DNA of 5,061 bases from a bacterium (GCA_021832495.1 JAKBKR010000189.1:1-5061); one strand, 5' to 3'; positions 1 through 5,061 are shown, counted from the stretch's first letter. Notes: generated from the sequence alone by a model not told the origin. Numbers and translations: made by a program.

Positions 1-398
1 CCCCTTGCGGGATCGCAACCATCTACTTGACGGAGCCCGACCGGGGTCCTGACCTGTGTCTTGAGGAGGGTTTCAACAGCTAATGGGAAAAAATGTAAAC
101 ATGCCAGAATCCATCCATGGGATAGCAAGTACCGAGGCGAGAACCAAGCCCGGTGCGATGACCAAGCATGAAGTCCACGCCTGACGGGGAATGGATCGAT
201 GGGGGTCGGGATCAGACCTTACTCCCCCTTGGCGCAGATAGCTTCCAAGCAAAGGACCAAGGAAGGGAAACGGCCGCTGGATCCGACTTCCAATTTCCTA
301 GTCTATCAGAGTTCTTTACGCCTTGCCATGGCTTCGCATGGTTCGCCGTGGGAATACCCTGGACAGTGGTTGATTCCCTGCCCGGGATCCCCGTGACC
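1..398. other. Gene-free stretch downstream of the roadblock gene
   Basis: No convincing gene is visible here. The open frames that cross it on either strand have no recognisable protein character and mostly extend antisense into the roadblock gene. No tRNA T-arm or D-arm signature, RNase P core or SRP helix-8 motif was found by eye. Small structures are present: a TTGCG-GGAT-CGCAA inverted repeat at 5-18, an A6 run at 87-93 (a T run on the minus strand, about 300 nt past the roadblock stop), and an 8-bp palindrome GGGATCCC at 384-391 just beyond the roadblock stop codon. The palindrome has no following T tract, so I do not call it a terminator. The stretch may hold the 3' untranslated region of the minus-strand operon plus unrecognised sequence. 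Confidence 0.55.
5..18. repeat. Short inverted repeat TTGCG-N4-CGCAA
   Basis: A perfect 5-bp inverted repeat with a 4-nt centre (GGAT). The same half-sites with a 3-nt centre occur inside the larger palindrome at the herA start (2288-2300). It lies at the window edge, so its gene context cannot be seen. It could be chance, a hairpin, or one site of a dispersed binding motif. Confidence 0.3.
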
Positions 399-755
399 TC
401 AGGCAGTCTTGACGGCTTCGGCGACCTTGGAGAGCTCGACGAGCGCTCCGGAAGTCTCGGTGTCGTGGTTGACCACGGCCACCAGCAGGGCCTTCTTGCC
501 ACTGCCGACGATGATCGTCTTGGAATCGTTCCCTTCGACGATGATATGGCTGGGCGGGGAACGGTTGAGCTCGGTGTTGGCGGTGGCGGCGGCCCCAAGG
601 ATCGTGGCGCACATGATCGCGAAGGTCTCCGTGTACACCCCCGTCGGGACATCCGCCGACAGGACGAGCCCGTCCCGGGAGATGAGGGCGGCGGCGATGG
701 CCCCGATGCGAGTCTTAAGGTTCTTCACGACTTCGTTCACGTCCTCTCCGACCAC
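399..755 (-). CDS. Roadblock/LC7 domain protein (MglB-like)
   Basis: A 118-residue protein that is one whole roadblock/LC7 domain, the usual length for the archaeal stand-alone family. Seen: an N-terminal helix (about 3-18), then a beta hairpin with the family-typical ALISRDGLVLSADVP pattern (about 22-36), a long central helix (about 41-62) rich in Ala and Thr, and two strands HIIVEG and TIIVGSGKKALLVAVV (about 70-95), ending in a C-terminal helix. Known of the family: these small dimers bind or regulate small Ras-like GTPases; bacterial MglB is the GAP of MglA. No GTPase gene is in the window, so the partner is unknown. The GTG start is the only possible one, because an in-frame TGA lies three codons upstream; a GGGGTGA Shine-Dalgarno sits 6 nt before it. 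The gene follows the V4R gene by 20 nt and is probably co-transcribed with it. The protein should be cytosolic: no signal peptide or membrane segment. Confidence 0.88.
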   Translation of the reverse strand: MVGEDVNEVVKNLKTRIGAIAAALISRDGLVLSADVPTGVYTETFAIMCATILGAAATANTELNRSPPSHIIVEGNDSKTIIVGSGKKALLVAVVNHDTETSGALVELSKVAEAVKTA

Positions 756-761
756 CTCAGT

Positions 762-768
762 TCACCCC
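762..768 (-). promoter_or_regulatory. Shine-Dalgarno site of the roadblock gene
   Basis: On the minus strand, GGGGTGA lies 6 nt before the GTG start at 755, in the 20-nt gap after the V4R stop. Its TGA is also the in-frame stop that rules out any earlier start. An internal ribosome site here fits archaeal usage, where downstream operon genes have Shine-Dalgarno sites while first genes are often leaderless. Confidence 0.6.
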
Positions 769-775
769 GATTCCT

Positions 776-1177
776 TCAAGCTGCCTGGATACGAAAAACG
801 CAGGCATCATTACCATTGCCAACACATTCTTCCTCAAGACAGTTGACCCGGGTAGAACTCTTACGTTCATAAAGCTCACGGAGCATCCCGCGCAGTCTGT
901 GACACGAGACCCCCTGCCCTTCCGCCGCTTCGATGCTCCCCTTGACGACCACCCGGTCCGAGCGGAATTCCACGGACTCCACCCAGCCGAGGCCGACCAT
1001 GGCCTCGGTGGCGAGCGTGAAGTAGCGCTCGGGGTCCTTGAGAGCCTGGGTGGCGATCTCGGCGCCCAGGATCGCGCCCTCTCGGGCGAAGAGCCCGTGG
1101 CAAGCGCTGGCCATCACCGACTCGTAGAGTTCCCGGATCTTGATCAGGGCTGCCTGATCGATCTTGACCTCCCGCAT
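776..1177 (-). CDS. V4R (4-vinyl reductase) domain protein
   Basis: A 133-residue protein consisting mainly of a V4R domain. The C-terminal signature is clear: C92 about 20 residues before the end-motif region, then VNCLEEECVGNGNDACVFRI (111-130), which gives the family pattern E-x-C ... G-x-x-x-C-x-F with C113, C118 and C126. The middle (about 55-95) has the alternating strands around GWVESVEF and DRVVVKGSIEA. Known of the family: V4R domains are small-molecule or metal-binding modules, found in BchJ-type proteins and as the sensory part of XylR/DmpR regulators, and they share a fold with Bet3-type TRAPP subunits. The ligand here cannot be told; the conserved cysteines suggest metal or haem (inference). 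There is no attached DNA-binding or enzymatic domain, so it would have to signal through a partner, perhaps the roadblock protein 20 nt downstream. The ATG start is supported by a TATA box about 33 nt upstream. Confidence 0.82.
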   Translation of the reverse strand: MREVKIDQAALIKIRELYESVMASACHGLFAREGAILGAEIATQALKDPERYFTLATEAMVGLGWVESVEFRSDRVVVKGSIEAAEGQGVSCHRLRGMLRELYERKSSTRVNCLEEECVGNGNDACVFRIQAA

Positions 1178-1206
1178 CGGTTCTTTATCACGGAGAGACA
1201 GTCCCC

Positions 1207-1214
1207 TTTATAAA
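1207..1214 (-). promoter_or_regulatory. Archaeal TATA box of the V4R-roadblock operon
   Basis: TTTATAAA stands out in a GC-rich 89-bp gap (1178-1266) and is centred about 33 nt before the V4R ATG at 1177. With the usual 25-27 nt from TATA centre to transcription start, the leader would be only about 6-8 nt. This suggests that the V4R-roadblock pair has its own promoter and does not depend on read-through from the coiled-coil gene upstream. Confidence 0.7.
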
Positions 1215-1266
1215 CTCGTAGCCGGAGTGTCGCCGAACAAACGTCCGGAACGCCTTTCCCGGGCGG

Positions 1267-2124
1267 TCACCCCTTCTGGAGGGCGAGCAGGTCCTCGGTC
1301 GATATCTTCCCGCCTTTCTTGATGCGGGCGAAGAGGTCGTCCTCTTTGGGGGCCTCTTCCGTGGCGCTCTCGCCCGCCGCCTTGCGCTTCGCGGCGAAGA
1401 GGAGCTTCTCGATGTCCCGGACCTCCTCGATGGCGGCGATGTGCAGCTTGTGCTCCTCGTCGCTAGCGTTCTTGACGGCCGTGATCTTGACCTGCATCTC
1501 GTCGAGCTGCCGGCGCATCCCGTCGACCGCCTCGTAGAGCTTGCCCATCTCCTCGTGGTTCTTCTGGGCCGCCAGGGCGGATTCCTCGACCTCCTTGTGG
1601 TACTTCTCCGCGAGGGTGCGGGCCTCCTCGAGCTCCTTGGTCAGGGCGAGGATCTCGGGGTCCTTCCGGAAGCGTTCCTCCTGGGACTTGATCTCCCGTT
1701 GGATGCGCTGCATCTCCGCGATGAGGCGTTCCTCGGCCTCCTTGGAGAGGCTGCTCGTCATGTGCTTGAACTCGAGGTCCTTCAGGAGCCGCCAGAGGGA
1801 GACGTTGCCCTTCTTCACGTCGGCGGCCTTGCGCTTCTCGTGGAGCTTCTCCGTGAGGTGCCCGACCTTCTGGTTCCATTCCTCCCGGTTCTTCTTCGCC
1901 TCGCGGACGGCATCGTTGAGCCCGTCGCGCTCGTTGCGTCGGGCCCAGGCCTCGTCGCTCTTGTCGCGCATCTCGCGGATCACGGCCCCCCGCTGGTCCA
2001 TGAGGGTGCGGACCTCGGTGTTCAGGGTGTCGCGGCGGGCCCGATGTGCATCGGCCCGGGCGTTCGCCTCGGCCCGCCGCTTCTCGAGTTCGTCCACGTC
2101 GTTCGAGGGGGGAGGGGGTTCCAT
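1267..2124 (-). CDS. Archaeal coiled-coil protein, COG1340-like
   Basis: A 285-residue, highly charged protein that is almost entirely predicted coiled coil. After a proline-rich start (PPPP at 3-6), heptad-like runs of Glu, Lys, Arg, Leu and Ala extend from about 11 to 105 and from about 125 to 248. They are separated by a less charged segment around NVSLWRLLKDLEF (107-119), which leads into the family-typical LE...MTSSLSKEAEERLI region. An acidic, flexible linker (about 250-262) leads to a short conserved tail, DLFARIKKGGKISTEDLLAL, near the end. Length, the central LE...T...E pattern and the tail match the uncharacterised archaeal COG1340 family, whose members are sometimes mislabelled phosphoserine phosphatase; no phosphatase motif is present. 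Function is unknown; a structural or scaffolding role is inference. The gene is divergent from herA across 177 bp, with no clear Shine-Dalgarno or well-placed TATA box. The ATG at 2124 follows an upstream region with no protein character, so this start is reasonable. Confidence 0.8.
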   Translation of the reverse strand: MEPPPPSNDVDELEKRRAEANARADAHRARRDTLNTEVRTLMDQRGAVIREMRDKSDEAWARRNERDGLNDAVREAKKNREEWNQKVGHLTEKLHEKRKAADVKKGNVSLWRLLKDLEFKHMTSSLSKEAEERLIAEMQRIQREIKSQEERFRKDPEILALTKELEEARTLAEKYHKEVEESALAAQKNHEEMGKLYEAVDGMRRQLDEMQVKITAVKNASDEEHKLHIAAIEEVRDIEKLLFAAKRKAAGESATEEAPKEDDLFARIKKGGKISTEDLLALQKG

Positions 2125-2169
2125 CTAAAGAATACCCCCGTCCGCCATCCGAGCGACCCAGGGGACTTC

Positions 2170-2181
2170 GCGCATGTGCGC
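2170..2181. repeat. Palindrome in the divergent intergenic region
   Basis: GCGCA-TG-TGCGC, a perfect 5-bp inverted repeat with a 2-nt centre, lies about 46 nt upstream of the coiled-coil start and 120 nt upstream of herA. Its position between divergent genes would suit an operator, but it is short and the background is GC-rich, so chance is a real alternative. Confidence 0.3.
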
Positions 2182-2265
2182 CGGCATAGTCTTCCCGTAC
2201 CTTTCCAGGGTTCCTCTTGAAGTTTTTGGTCCTCCGGCACGGGTCGCTTCCGCTGGAGGCACAGG

Positions 2266-2274
2266 AGATATCTA
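2266..2274 (+). promoter_or_regulatory. Probable TATA box of herA
   Basis: AGATATCTA (containing the 8-bp palindrome AGATATCT at 2266-2273) is the main AT-rich element upstream of the HerA gene. It is centred about 32 nt before the ATG at 2302, at the same distance as the stronger TATA box of the V4R gene. Transcription would then begin near 2295-2297, inside the palindrome that overlaps the start codon, with a leader of only a few nucleotides. Confidence 0.5.
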
Positions 2275-2284
2275 CTTCCCCGGG

Positions 2285-2303
2285 ATATTGCGCCTCGCAA
2301 TAT
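2285..2303. promoter_or_regulatory. 19-bp palindrome overlapping the herA start codon
   Basis: ATATTGCG-CCT-CGCAATAT is a perfect 8-bp inverted repeat with a 3-nt centre. The right arm includes the first two bases of the herA ATG. It covers the predicted transcription start, a classic place for a repressor operator in archaea, where a bound protein would block RNA polymerase recruitment. An RNA hairpin that hides the start codon is the other possibility, but it would form only if the transcript begins at or before 2285, which does not fit the proposed TATA box. The operator reading is therefore favoured (inference). Confidence 0.5.
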
Positions 2304-3768
2304 GCCAGAGGAGGACGTCGGGCGGATCTACGGTGATGTGGGCGTCGGCCAGTTCAAGGTCGCGCTCACGACACCGGTCGAGCGGGGCGAGTACATCGTC
2401 GTCGAGGACGACACCCATCACCGGGTGCTCTGCCAGCTCTCCCAGCTCGAGCGCAAGAGCGACCCCGGGGCCGAGCGTACGCTCGAGCACATCGCCCCCG
2501 GGAACGGCATCCATCTCGCCGACGCGCTCTTCGGTAAGGCGAACGTCGTGGGCTTCCGGGAGAACGGCATCGTCGCGGTCCCGCAGCTGCCCTTCAAGCC
2601 GGGCACCGAGGTCCATCGGGCCGACGAATCCCTCATCGCCGATGTCATGGGGCTCCGGGAGAACGGGAAGACCGGAGCGTACGTCGGGCTCCTCCGGGGA
2701 CATTCCCTCCGGGTCGAGCTCGACATCAACCAGCTCGTCCAACGCCATCTGAGCGTGCTGGCGAAGACCGGGGGCGGGAAGAGCTACCTCGTCGGCGTCC
2801 TGCTGGAGGAGTTCATGAAGCACGACGTCACCTGCATCATCATCGACCCCCACGGCGAGTACGGGAGCCTCCGGTTCAAGTCGGACAAGATGCGCAACGC
2901 CGAGCGATACGGGGTGGAGGCCCGGGGGTTCCGGGACAAGATCTTGGAGTTCTCCCCCGACACGACGCTGAACCGGGATGCCAAACCCCTCACCTTCTCG
3001 CTGCGGAACCTCGATGCGCGGGAACTCCTGACCTTCATGGGGTCCACGAACGTCCGGGGCTATGTGGCGCCGCTCAAAGGCATCATCGAGGCGGCGGCCC
3101 AGGCGAACGCCGAGTACACCCTCAAGGACCTGATCCGCATCGCGCACGCCCGGGCCGCCGAGGACGGGAATCCCACTTTCGAATCGCTGGCCGAGAAGCT
3201 CGAGTACCTGGAGGAGACGAAGCTGCTCGCCCCGGTGGGCACCTCCCTCCACGAACTGGTCGTCCAAGGCAAGATGACCATCGTGAACCTCCGAGGGGTC
3301 GCTCCCGACGTTCAGGAGCTCGTGGTGACCCGGATCCTCTCCACGTTCTTCGAGCAACGCAAGCGGGGGAAGATCCCCCCGCTCTTCCTCGTGATCGAGG
3401 AGGCCCACAACTTCTGCCCGCAGCAGGGTCAGGCGATGTCCTCGCGGATACTGAAGACCGTGGCGAGCGAGGGTCGGAAGTTCGGGCTCGGGCTCTGCAT
3501 CGTGAGCCAGCGTCCCGCCCGGGTGGACAAGAACGTGCTCTCCCAATGCGCGACGCAGCTCATCCTTCAGGTCACGAACCCGCTTGACGTCCGCGCCATC
3601 GCCCAATCCATTGAAGGGTTGACCGACGGGATGACGGACATGATCCAAGGCCTGCCCGTTGGGACCTGCCTCGTGAGCGGGGCCGGGTTCCACACCCCGC
3701 TCTTTTGCGATGTGCGCACCCGGGCGAGCCGCCACGGCGGCGAGTCCGTCAATGTGATCCCCACCTGA
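2302..3768 (+). CDS. herA: HerA-family hexameric DNA translocase/helicase
   Basis: A 488-residue FtsK/HerA-type ATPase, near the usual length of archaeal HerA (about 500). Domains: an N-terminal HAS-type beta barrel (about 5-100) with the family-like start VGRIYGDV and GEYIVVEDD; the DUF87 RecA-like core with Walker A AKTGGGKS (154-161) just after the conserved R148-H149; the HerA-typical DPHGEY (182-187); a helical insertion (about 230-330); Walker B LFLVIEEAHNF (361-371, acidic pair E366/E367); SEGRKFG with R392, a likely arginine finger; and sensor SQRP (402-405). In archaea HerA is a hexameric DNA pump that works with the NurA nuclease and Mre11-Rad50 in double-strand-end resection. None of those partners is in the window, so an orphan HerA or a HerA-like paralogue with another role remains possible. 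The ATG is supported by the N-terminal match to the family and by a TATA-like box about 32 nt upstream. The gene is divergent from the coiled-coil gene and followed by a 200-bp convergent spacer. Confidence 0.9.
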   Translation: MPEEDVGRIYGDVGVGQFKVALTTPVERGEYIVVEDDTHHRVLCQLSQLERKSDPGAERTLEHIAPGNGIHLADALFGKANVVGFRENGIVAVPQLPFKPGTEVHRADESLIADVMGLRENGKTGAYVGLLRGHSLRVELDINQLVQRHLSVLAKTGGGKSYLVGVLLEEFMKHDVTCIIIDPHGEYGSLRFKSDKMRNAERYGVEARGFRDKILEFSPDTTLNRDAKPLTFSLRNLDARELLTFMGSTNVRGYVAPLKGIIEAAAQANAEYTLKDLIRIAHARAAEDGNPTFESLAEKLEYLEETKLLAPVGTSLHELVVQGKMTIVNLRGVAPDVQELVVTRILSTFFEQRKRGKIPPLFLVIEEAHNFCPQQGQAMSSRILKTVASEGRKFGLGLCIVSQRPARVDKNVLSQCATQLILQVTNPLDVRAIAQSIEGLTDGMTDMIQGLPVGTCLVSGAGFHTPLFCDVRTRASRHGGESVNVIPT

Positions 3769-3968
3769 TCCGTTCTCGCCTTGGACGGGGCGGGGCGATC
3801 TAACGATCCGGGCCACACCTTCCCTGCGACCGCCTGGAGTTAGCGCAACATCGTACCGGAGTACAAGGCCTCCCCGGCTTTGTTAAAAGATCGCCTCCAT
3901 AGGTCGAACTATTTACAGAACCCCCGAACCGTTTACACGAAGGACGGGGCGATTCTCTGTCGGGTGAG
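3769..3968. other. Convergent intergenic spacer with short direct repeats
   Basis: This lies between the 3' ends of herA (plus) and the unknown 199-residue gene (minus). No gene is seen. It holds two imperfect direct-repeat pairs (13-mers at 3905/3925 and GGACGGGGCG at 3783 and 3942), and base composition shifts from GC-rich to more AT-rich across it. No convincing T-rich archaeal terminator is visible for either gene. It may mark the left border of the accessory segment that continues to the transposase (inference). Confidence 0.5.
3905..3937. repeat. Two 13-bp imperfect direct repeats, 20-bp period
   Basis: CGAACTATTTACA (3905-3917) and CGAACCGTTTACA (3925-3937) match at 11 of 13 positions and start exactly 20 bp apart, about two helical turns. 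This spacing would place two bound proteins on the same DNA face. The location beyond the 3' ends of both neighbouring genes is odd for an operator, so a remnant promoter or insertion boundary is also possible. Confidence 0.45.
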
Positions 3969-4568
3969 TCAGAAGACGTTGAACGGCGACTCCGTCCTCC
4001 CAAGTATGTCACGACTCTCCTTGGGATAAACTCCCTGAAGGTAGGTCTTCGTTTCAATAGGGTCGAAAATCTTGAATGGAACGCTCCAAGAACCTAGATG
4101 CTTTGGCTTTACCTTATAATATTTTTCCGCACCCTCCCTGTAGTTGGGAATGCTCTCCGATTTGACCACAATCAAAGGGTCGAGGCTTGACGTTTCATAG
4201 AGCCGGTCCGCCAAAGCAATCATTGACTCTATGTCGCCTAGGGCACCCATGCTCTCAGTTGGTATCGATACAACCATGTTCCGAAAGATGTCCAAAACCT
4301 CTCGGGTTCCTCTCATCAGAGGTCTTTTTTTGAGTGCCCTTTCAAACTCATCCCAAGCCCTCTGAGATGTTGCCGCCATGACGGTATTTTCAGGGAGACA
4401 TGCGGTCACCTCAATGAGAACATTCAAGATGAAATGGTAACAGTTCGTTACTTTAAACGCGCTCGGGCTGCGGTCATATGGCTGGAGGAAAGTCTCCGTG
4501 AAAAATGTCTTCGGTAGTACCAAAATGAGTTTCCGTGCCCCATCTCCTTGATGGCCGGACTCGTTCAT
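3969..4568 (-). CDS. Unknown protein, possibly PIN-like
   Basis: A 199-residue protein that I do not recognise with confidence. It has no signal peptide or clear membrane helix. Visible pattern: a strand LILVLP (14-19), a mixed helical stretch to about 57, NTVMAATSQRAWDEFERALK (61-80) with acidic D73, E74 and E76, a basic KKRPLMRGTR segment, then GDIESMIALADRL (111-123) followed by LDPLIVVKSES (129-139). This order of a strand, an acidic helix, D/E-x-x-x-hydrophobic-Ala helix and a D-plus-strand resembles PIN-domain nucleases, but the expected first Asp after the N-terminal strand is missing (PKTFF instead). A PIN assignment is therefore weak, and a catalytically dead variant is possible. It is the second gene of a pair, 14 nt after a small basic protein, without a Shine-Dalgarno. 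The pair is more AT-rich than the genes to the left and sits beside a transposase, which suggests acquisition by transfer and possibly a toxin-antitoxin-like or defence role (inference). Confidence 0.6.
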   Translation of the reverse strand: MNESGHQGDGARKLILVLPKTFFTETFLQPYDRSPSAFKVTNCYHFILNVLIEVTACLPENTVMAATSQRAWDEFERALKKRPLMRGTREVLDIFRNMVVSIPTESMGALGDIESMIALADRLYETSSLDPLIVVKSESIPNYREGAEKYYKVKPKHLGSWSVPFKIFDPIETKTYLQGVYPKESRDILGRTESPFNVF

Positions 4569-4582
4569 TCTGGGTACGCGGT

Positions 4583-4792
4583 CTATAGTTTGCGGGGCCG
4601 GAGCAAGTAGGCCGCGGGGTCTCCCTGAATCTTCTCGACGTGGTAGGTCGGCTGGGAGTGGTACTCCGAGGTCTTAAGAATCACAAGATCGTCATCAGAT
4701 GCACCGGCTTTGACCGCCGCCTCGCGTGCCCTTCCTTGAAGGATTTTCACCTTCCGGATTCGGATGTCCGAGTATTCTTTTACCATGTCCAT
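4583..4792 (-). CDS. Small unknown protein, first gene of the pair
   Basis: Taken from the ATG at 4792 this encodes 69 residues; the frame stays open up to a TTG at 4837 (84 residues). I prefer the ATG because a TTAATAT box is centred 27 nt before it, the spacing of a leaderless archaeal transcript; there is no Shine-Dalgarno before the TTG, and the extra 15 residues probably derive from the promoter and IS-flanking DNA. The protein has a basic N-terminal half (RIRKVKILQGRAREAAVKAG), an acidic DDD patch, then alternating strand-like segments (LVILKTSEY, TYHVEKI, AAYLLRP). No family is recognised. It is the size of an antitoxin or small regulator and lies 14 nt upstream of the 199-residue gene, so the two are likely co-expressed. 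Alternatively it is a remnant of a larger gene cut by the insertion next to it. Confidence 0.55.
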   Translation of the reverse strand: MDMVKEYSDIRIRKVKILQGRAREAAVKAGASDDDLVILKTSEYHSQPTYHVEKIQGDPAAYLLRPRKL

Positions 4793-4815
4793 CAATGAAA
4801 TAGGACATACATACG

Positions 4816-4822
4816 ATATTAA
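4816..4822 (-). promoter_or_regulatory. Probable TATA box of the two-gene cassette
   Basis: TTAATAT on the minus strand, preceded by the purine-rich GCAAAGAC as a possible BRE, is centred 27 nt before the ATG at 4792. This is nearly ideal for a leaderless transcript starting at the A of that ATG, and it decides between the ATG and the upstream TTG as start of the small gene. Confidence 0.5.
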
Positions 4823-4837
4823 GTCTTTGCCCAACAA

Positions 4838-5061
4838 GGCGGCTTTGAAACAAGACCCAATCTGACCCCCTAGTTCTGTTTCACCTCGGCGAGTTTTGTT
4901 TCAAGTACGAAATTGGGGGCAATCCCATTCTCAAACATCTCGTGGATCACCACGGACAGGTTGTAGCAGATGAGCTTGCACAGGACTTCGTTGACCTGGG
5001 CGGTGGTCGTCCGTGACCTGATGAACTCCCCGAACTTCCGCTTGAGGGCGCTGAACACGGA
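4838..5061 (-). mobile_element. Right-edge fragment of an insertion sequence
   Basis: The transposase C-terminus ends at 4870, so the IS terminus should lie shortly after it on the minus strand. The sequence after the stop (GGGTCTTGTTTCAAAGCC, about 4840-4857, and the GGGGGTCAGATT around the stop codon) is the likely terminal inverted-repeat region. The matching repeat lies outside the window, so the exact end is not fixed and 4838 is only a working boundary. The element continues beyond 5061. Confidence 0.5.
4870..5061 (-). CDS. DDE transposase, C-terminal part (IS4/IS5-like), cut by window edge
   Basis: Sixty-three C-terminal residues are visible, and the frame runs off the window (first complete codon TCC at 5061-5059). 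The segment SVFSALKRKFGE followed by RSRTTTAQVNEVLCKLICYNL matches the end of IS4/IS5-type DDE transposases, in which the catalytic Glu sits in an E-x6-K motif. The Lys seven residues into the visible segment fits, so the Glu would be the codon just beyond 5061. The conserved NEVLCK...N...I.EM helix follows and the end is intact (TAG stop). The GTG at 5058 is an internal Val codon, not a start. Whether the element is whole cannot be seen. It reads toward the small-protein cassette and could supply read-through transcription. Confidence 0.85.
   Translation of the reverse strand, partial: SVFSALKRKFGEFIRSRTTTAQVNEVLCKLICYNLSVVIHEMFENGIAPNFVLETKLAEVKQN

Noticed and set aside
70..100. GTTTCAAC...GTAAAC stretch resembling a CRISPR repeat
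   Set aside because: There is only one copy, no second repeat or regularly spaced unit in the window, and no similarity to the hairpin at 5-18.
154..183. Possible C/D box small RNA (GATGA ... CTGA)
   Set aside because: The C box is imperfect, the spacing to CTGA is too long for a guide, and no C'/D' pair is present.
205..225. Resemblance of GGGGGTCGGGATCAGACC to the IS end near 4860
   Set aside because: The match needs gaps and covers only short G/C runs; it is not a convincing second inverted repeat or IS remnant.
384..391. GGGATCCC palindrome after the roadblock stop as a terminator
   Set aside because: There is no T tract after it, and archaeal termination relies on T-rich tracts rather than hairpins.
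168..872. Plus-strand frame of 234 codons across the roadblock gene
   Set aside because: It runs antisense to the roadblock gene and past its start, with no domain pattern. The minus-strand reading is a clear roadblock domain with a Shine-Dalgarno site.
1441..2220. Long plus-strand frames opposite the coiled-coil gene
   Set aside because: They are repetitive Leu/Val/Gly- or Ser/Arg-rich shadows of Glu/Lys-rich codons. The minus-strand protein has a family-like pattern and ending.
2272..3816. Very long open frame (514 codons) antisense to herA
   Set aside because: It mirrors the herA gene in a GC-rich region where antisense frames stay open through codon bias. The translation is rich in Gly, Arg, Leu and Asp without a recognisable domain, while the plus strand carries full HerA motifs.
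3800..4057. Minus-strand frame of 85 codons overlapping the end of the 199-residue gene
   Set aside because: It is Arg/Ser-rich shadow sequence overlapping a better-supported gene in another frame, with no start signal or domain.

Overview
This window looks like high-GC archaeal chromosome, most plausibly euryarchaeal and perhaps Thermoplasmata-like (the lineage is inference; no rRNA or tRNA marker is present). The case rests on three kinds of evidence: a HerA-type DNA translocase, an archaeal COG1340-type coiled-coil protein and a stand-alone roadblock/LC7 protein; archaeal TATA-box promoters 27-33 nt upstream of start codons with very short or absent leaders; and few clear Shine-Dalgarno sites.

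Layout. Positions 1-398 hold no gene I can support. On the minus strand, 399-1177 is a tight two-gene unit: a V4R-domain protein (776-1177) with a clear TTTATAAA promoter, followed 20 nt later by a roadblock/LC7 protein (399-755) with a GTG start and its own Shine-Dalgarno site. Upstream on the same strand lies a 285-residue coiled-coil protein (1267-2124). A 177-bp divergent intergenic region (2125-2301) separates it from a plus-strand HerA-family ATPase (2302-3768). This region carries a TATA-like box and a 19-bp perfect inverted repeat that runs into the herA start codon. After a 200-bp convergent spacer (3769-3968) containing short direct repeats, the minus strand carries a visibly more AT-rich two-gene unit: a small basic protein of about 69 residues (4583-4792) and a 199-residue protein (3969-4568), neither recognised. 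The window ends inside the C-terminus of a DDE transposase (4870-5061, minus strand).

How the parts relate. The left and centre look like ordinary core archaeal genes for small-molecule sensing or GTPase-type signalling (V4R plus roadblock), a coiled-coil structural protein, and DNA end processing or repair (HerA). The usual HerA partners (NurA, Mre11, Rad50) are not in the window. The right end looks like an accessory, IS-associated insertion. The items most worth a second look are the V4R-roadblock pair, the palindrome over the herA start, and the unknown two-gene cassette next to the transposase. I see no CRISPR array, rRNA, tRNA or complete mobile element.
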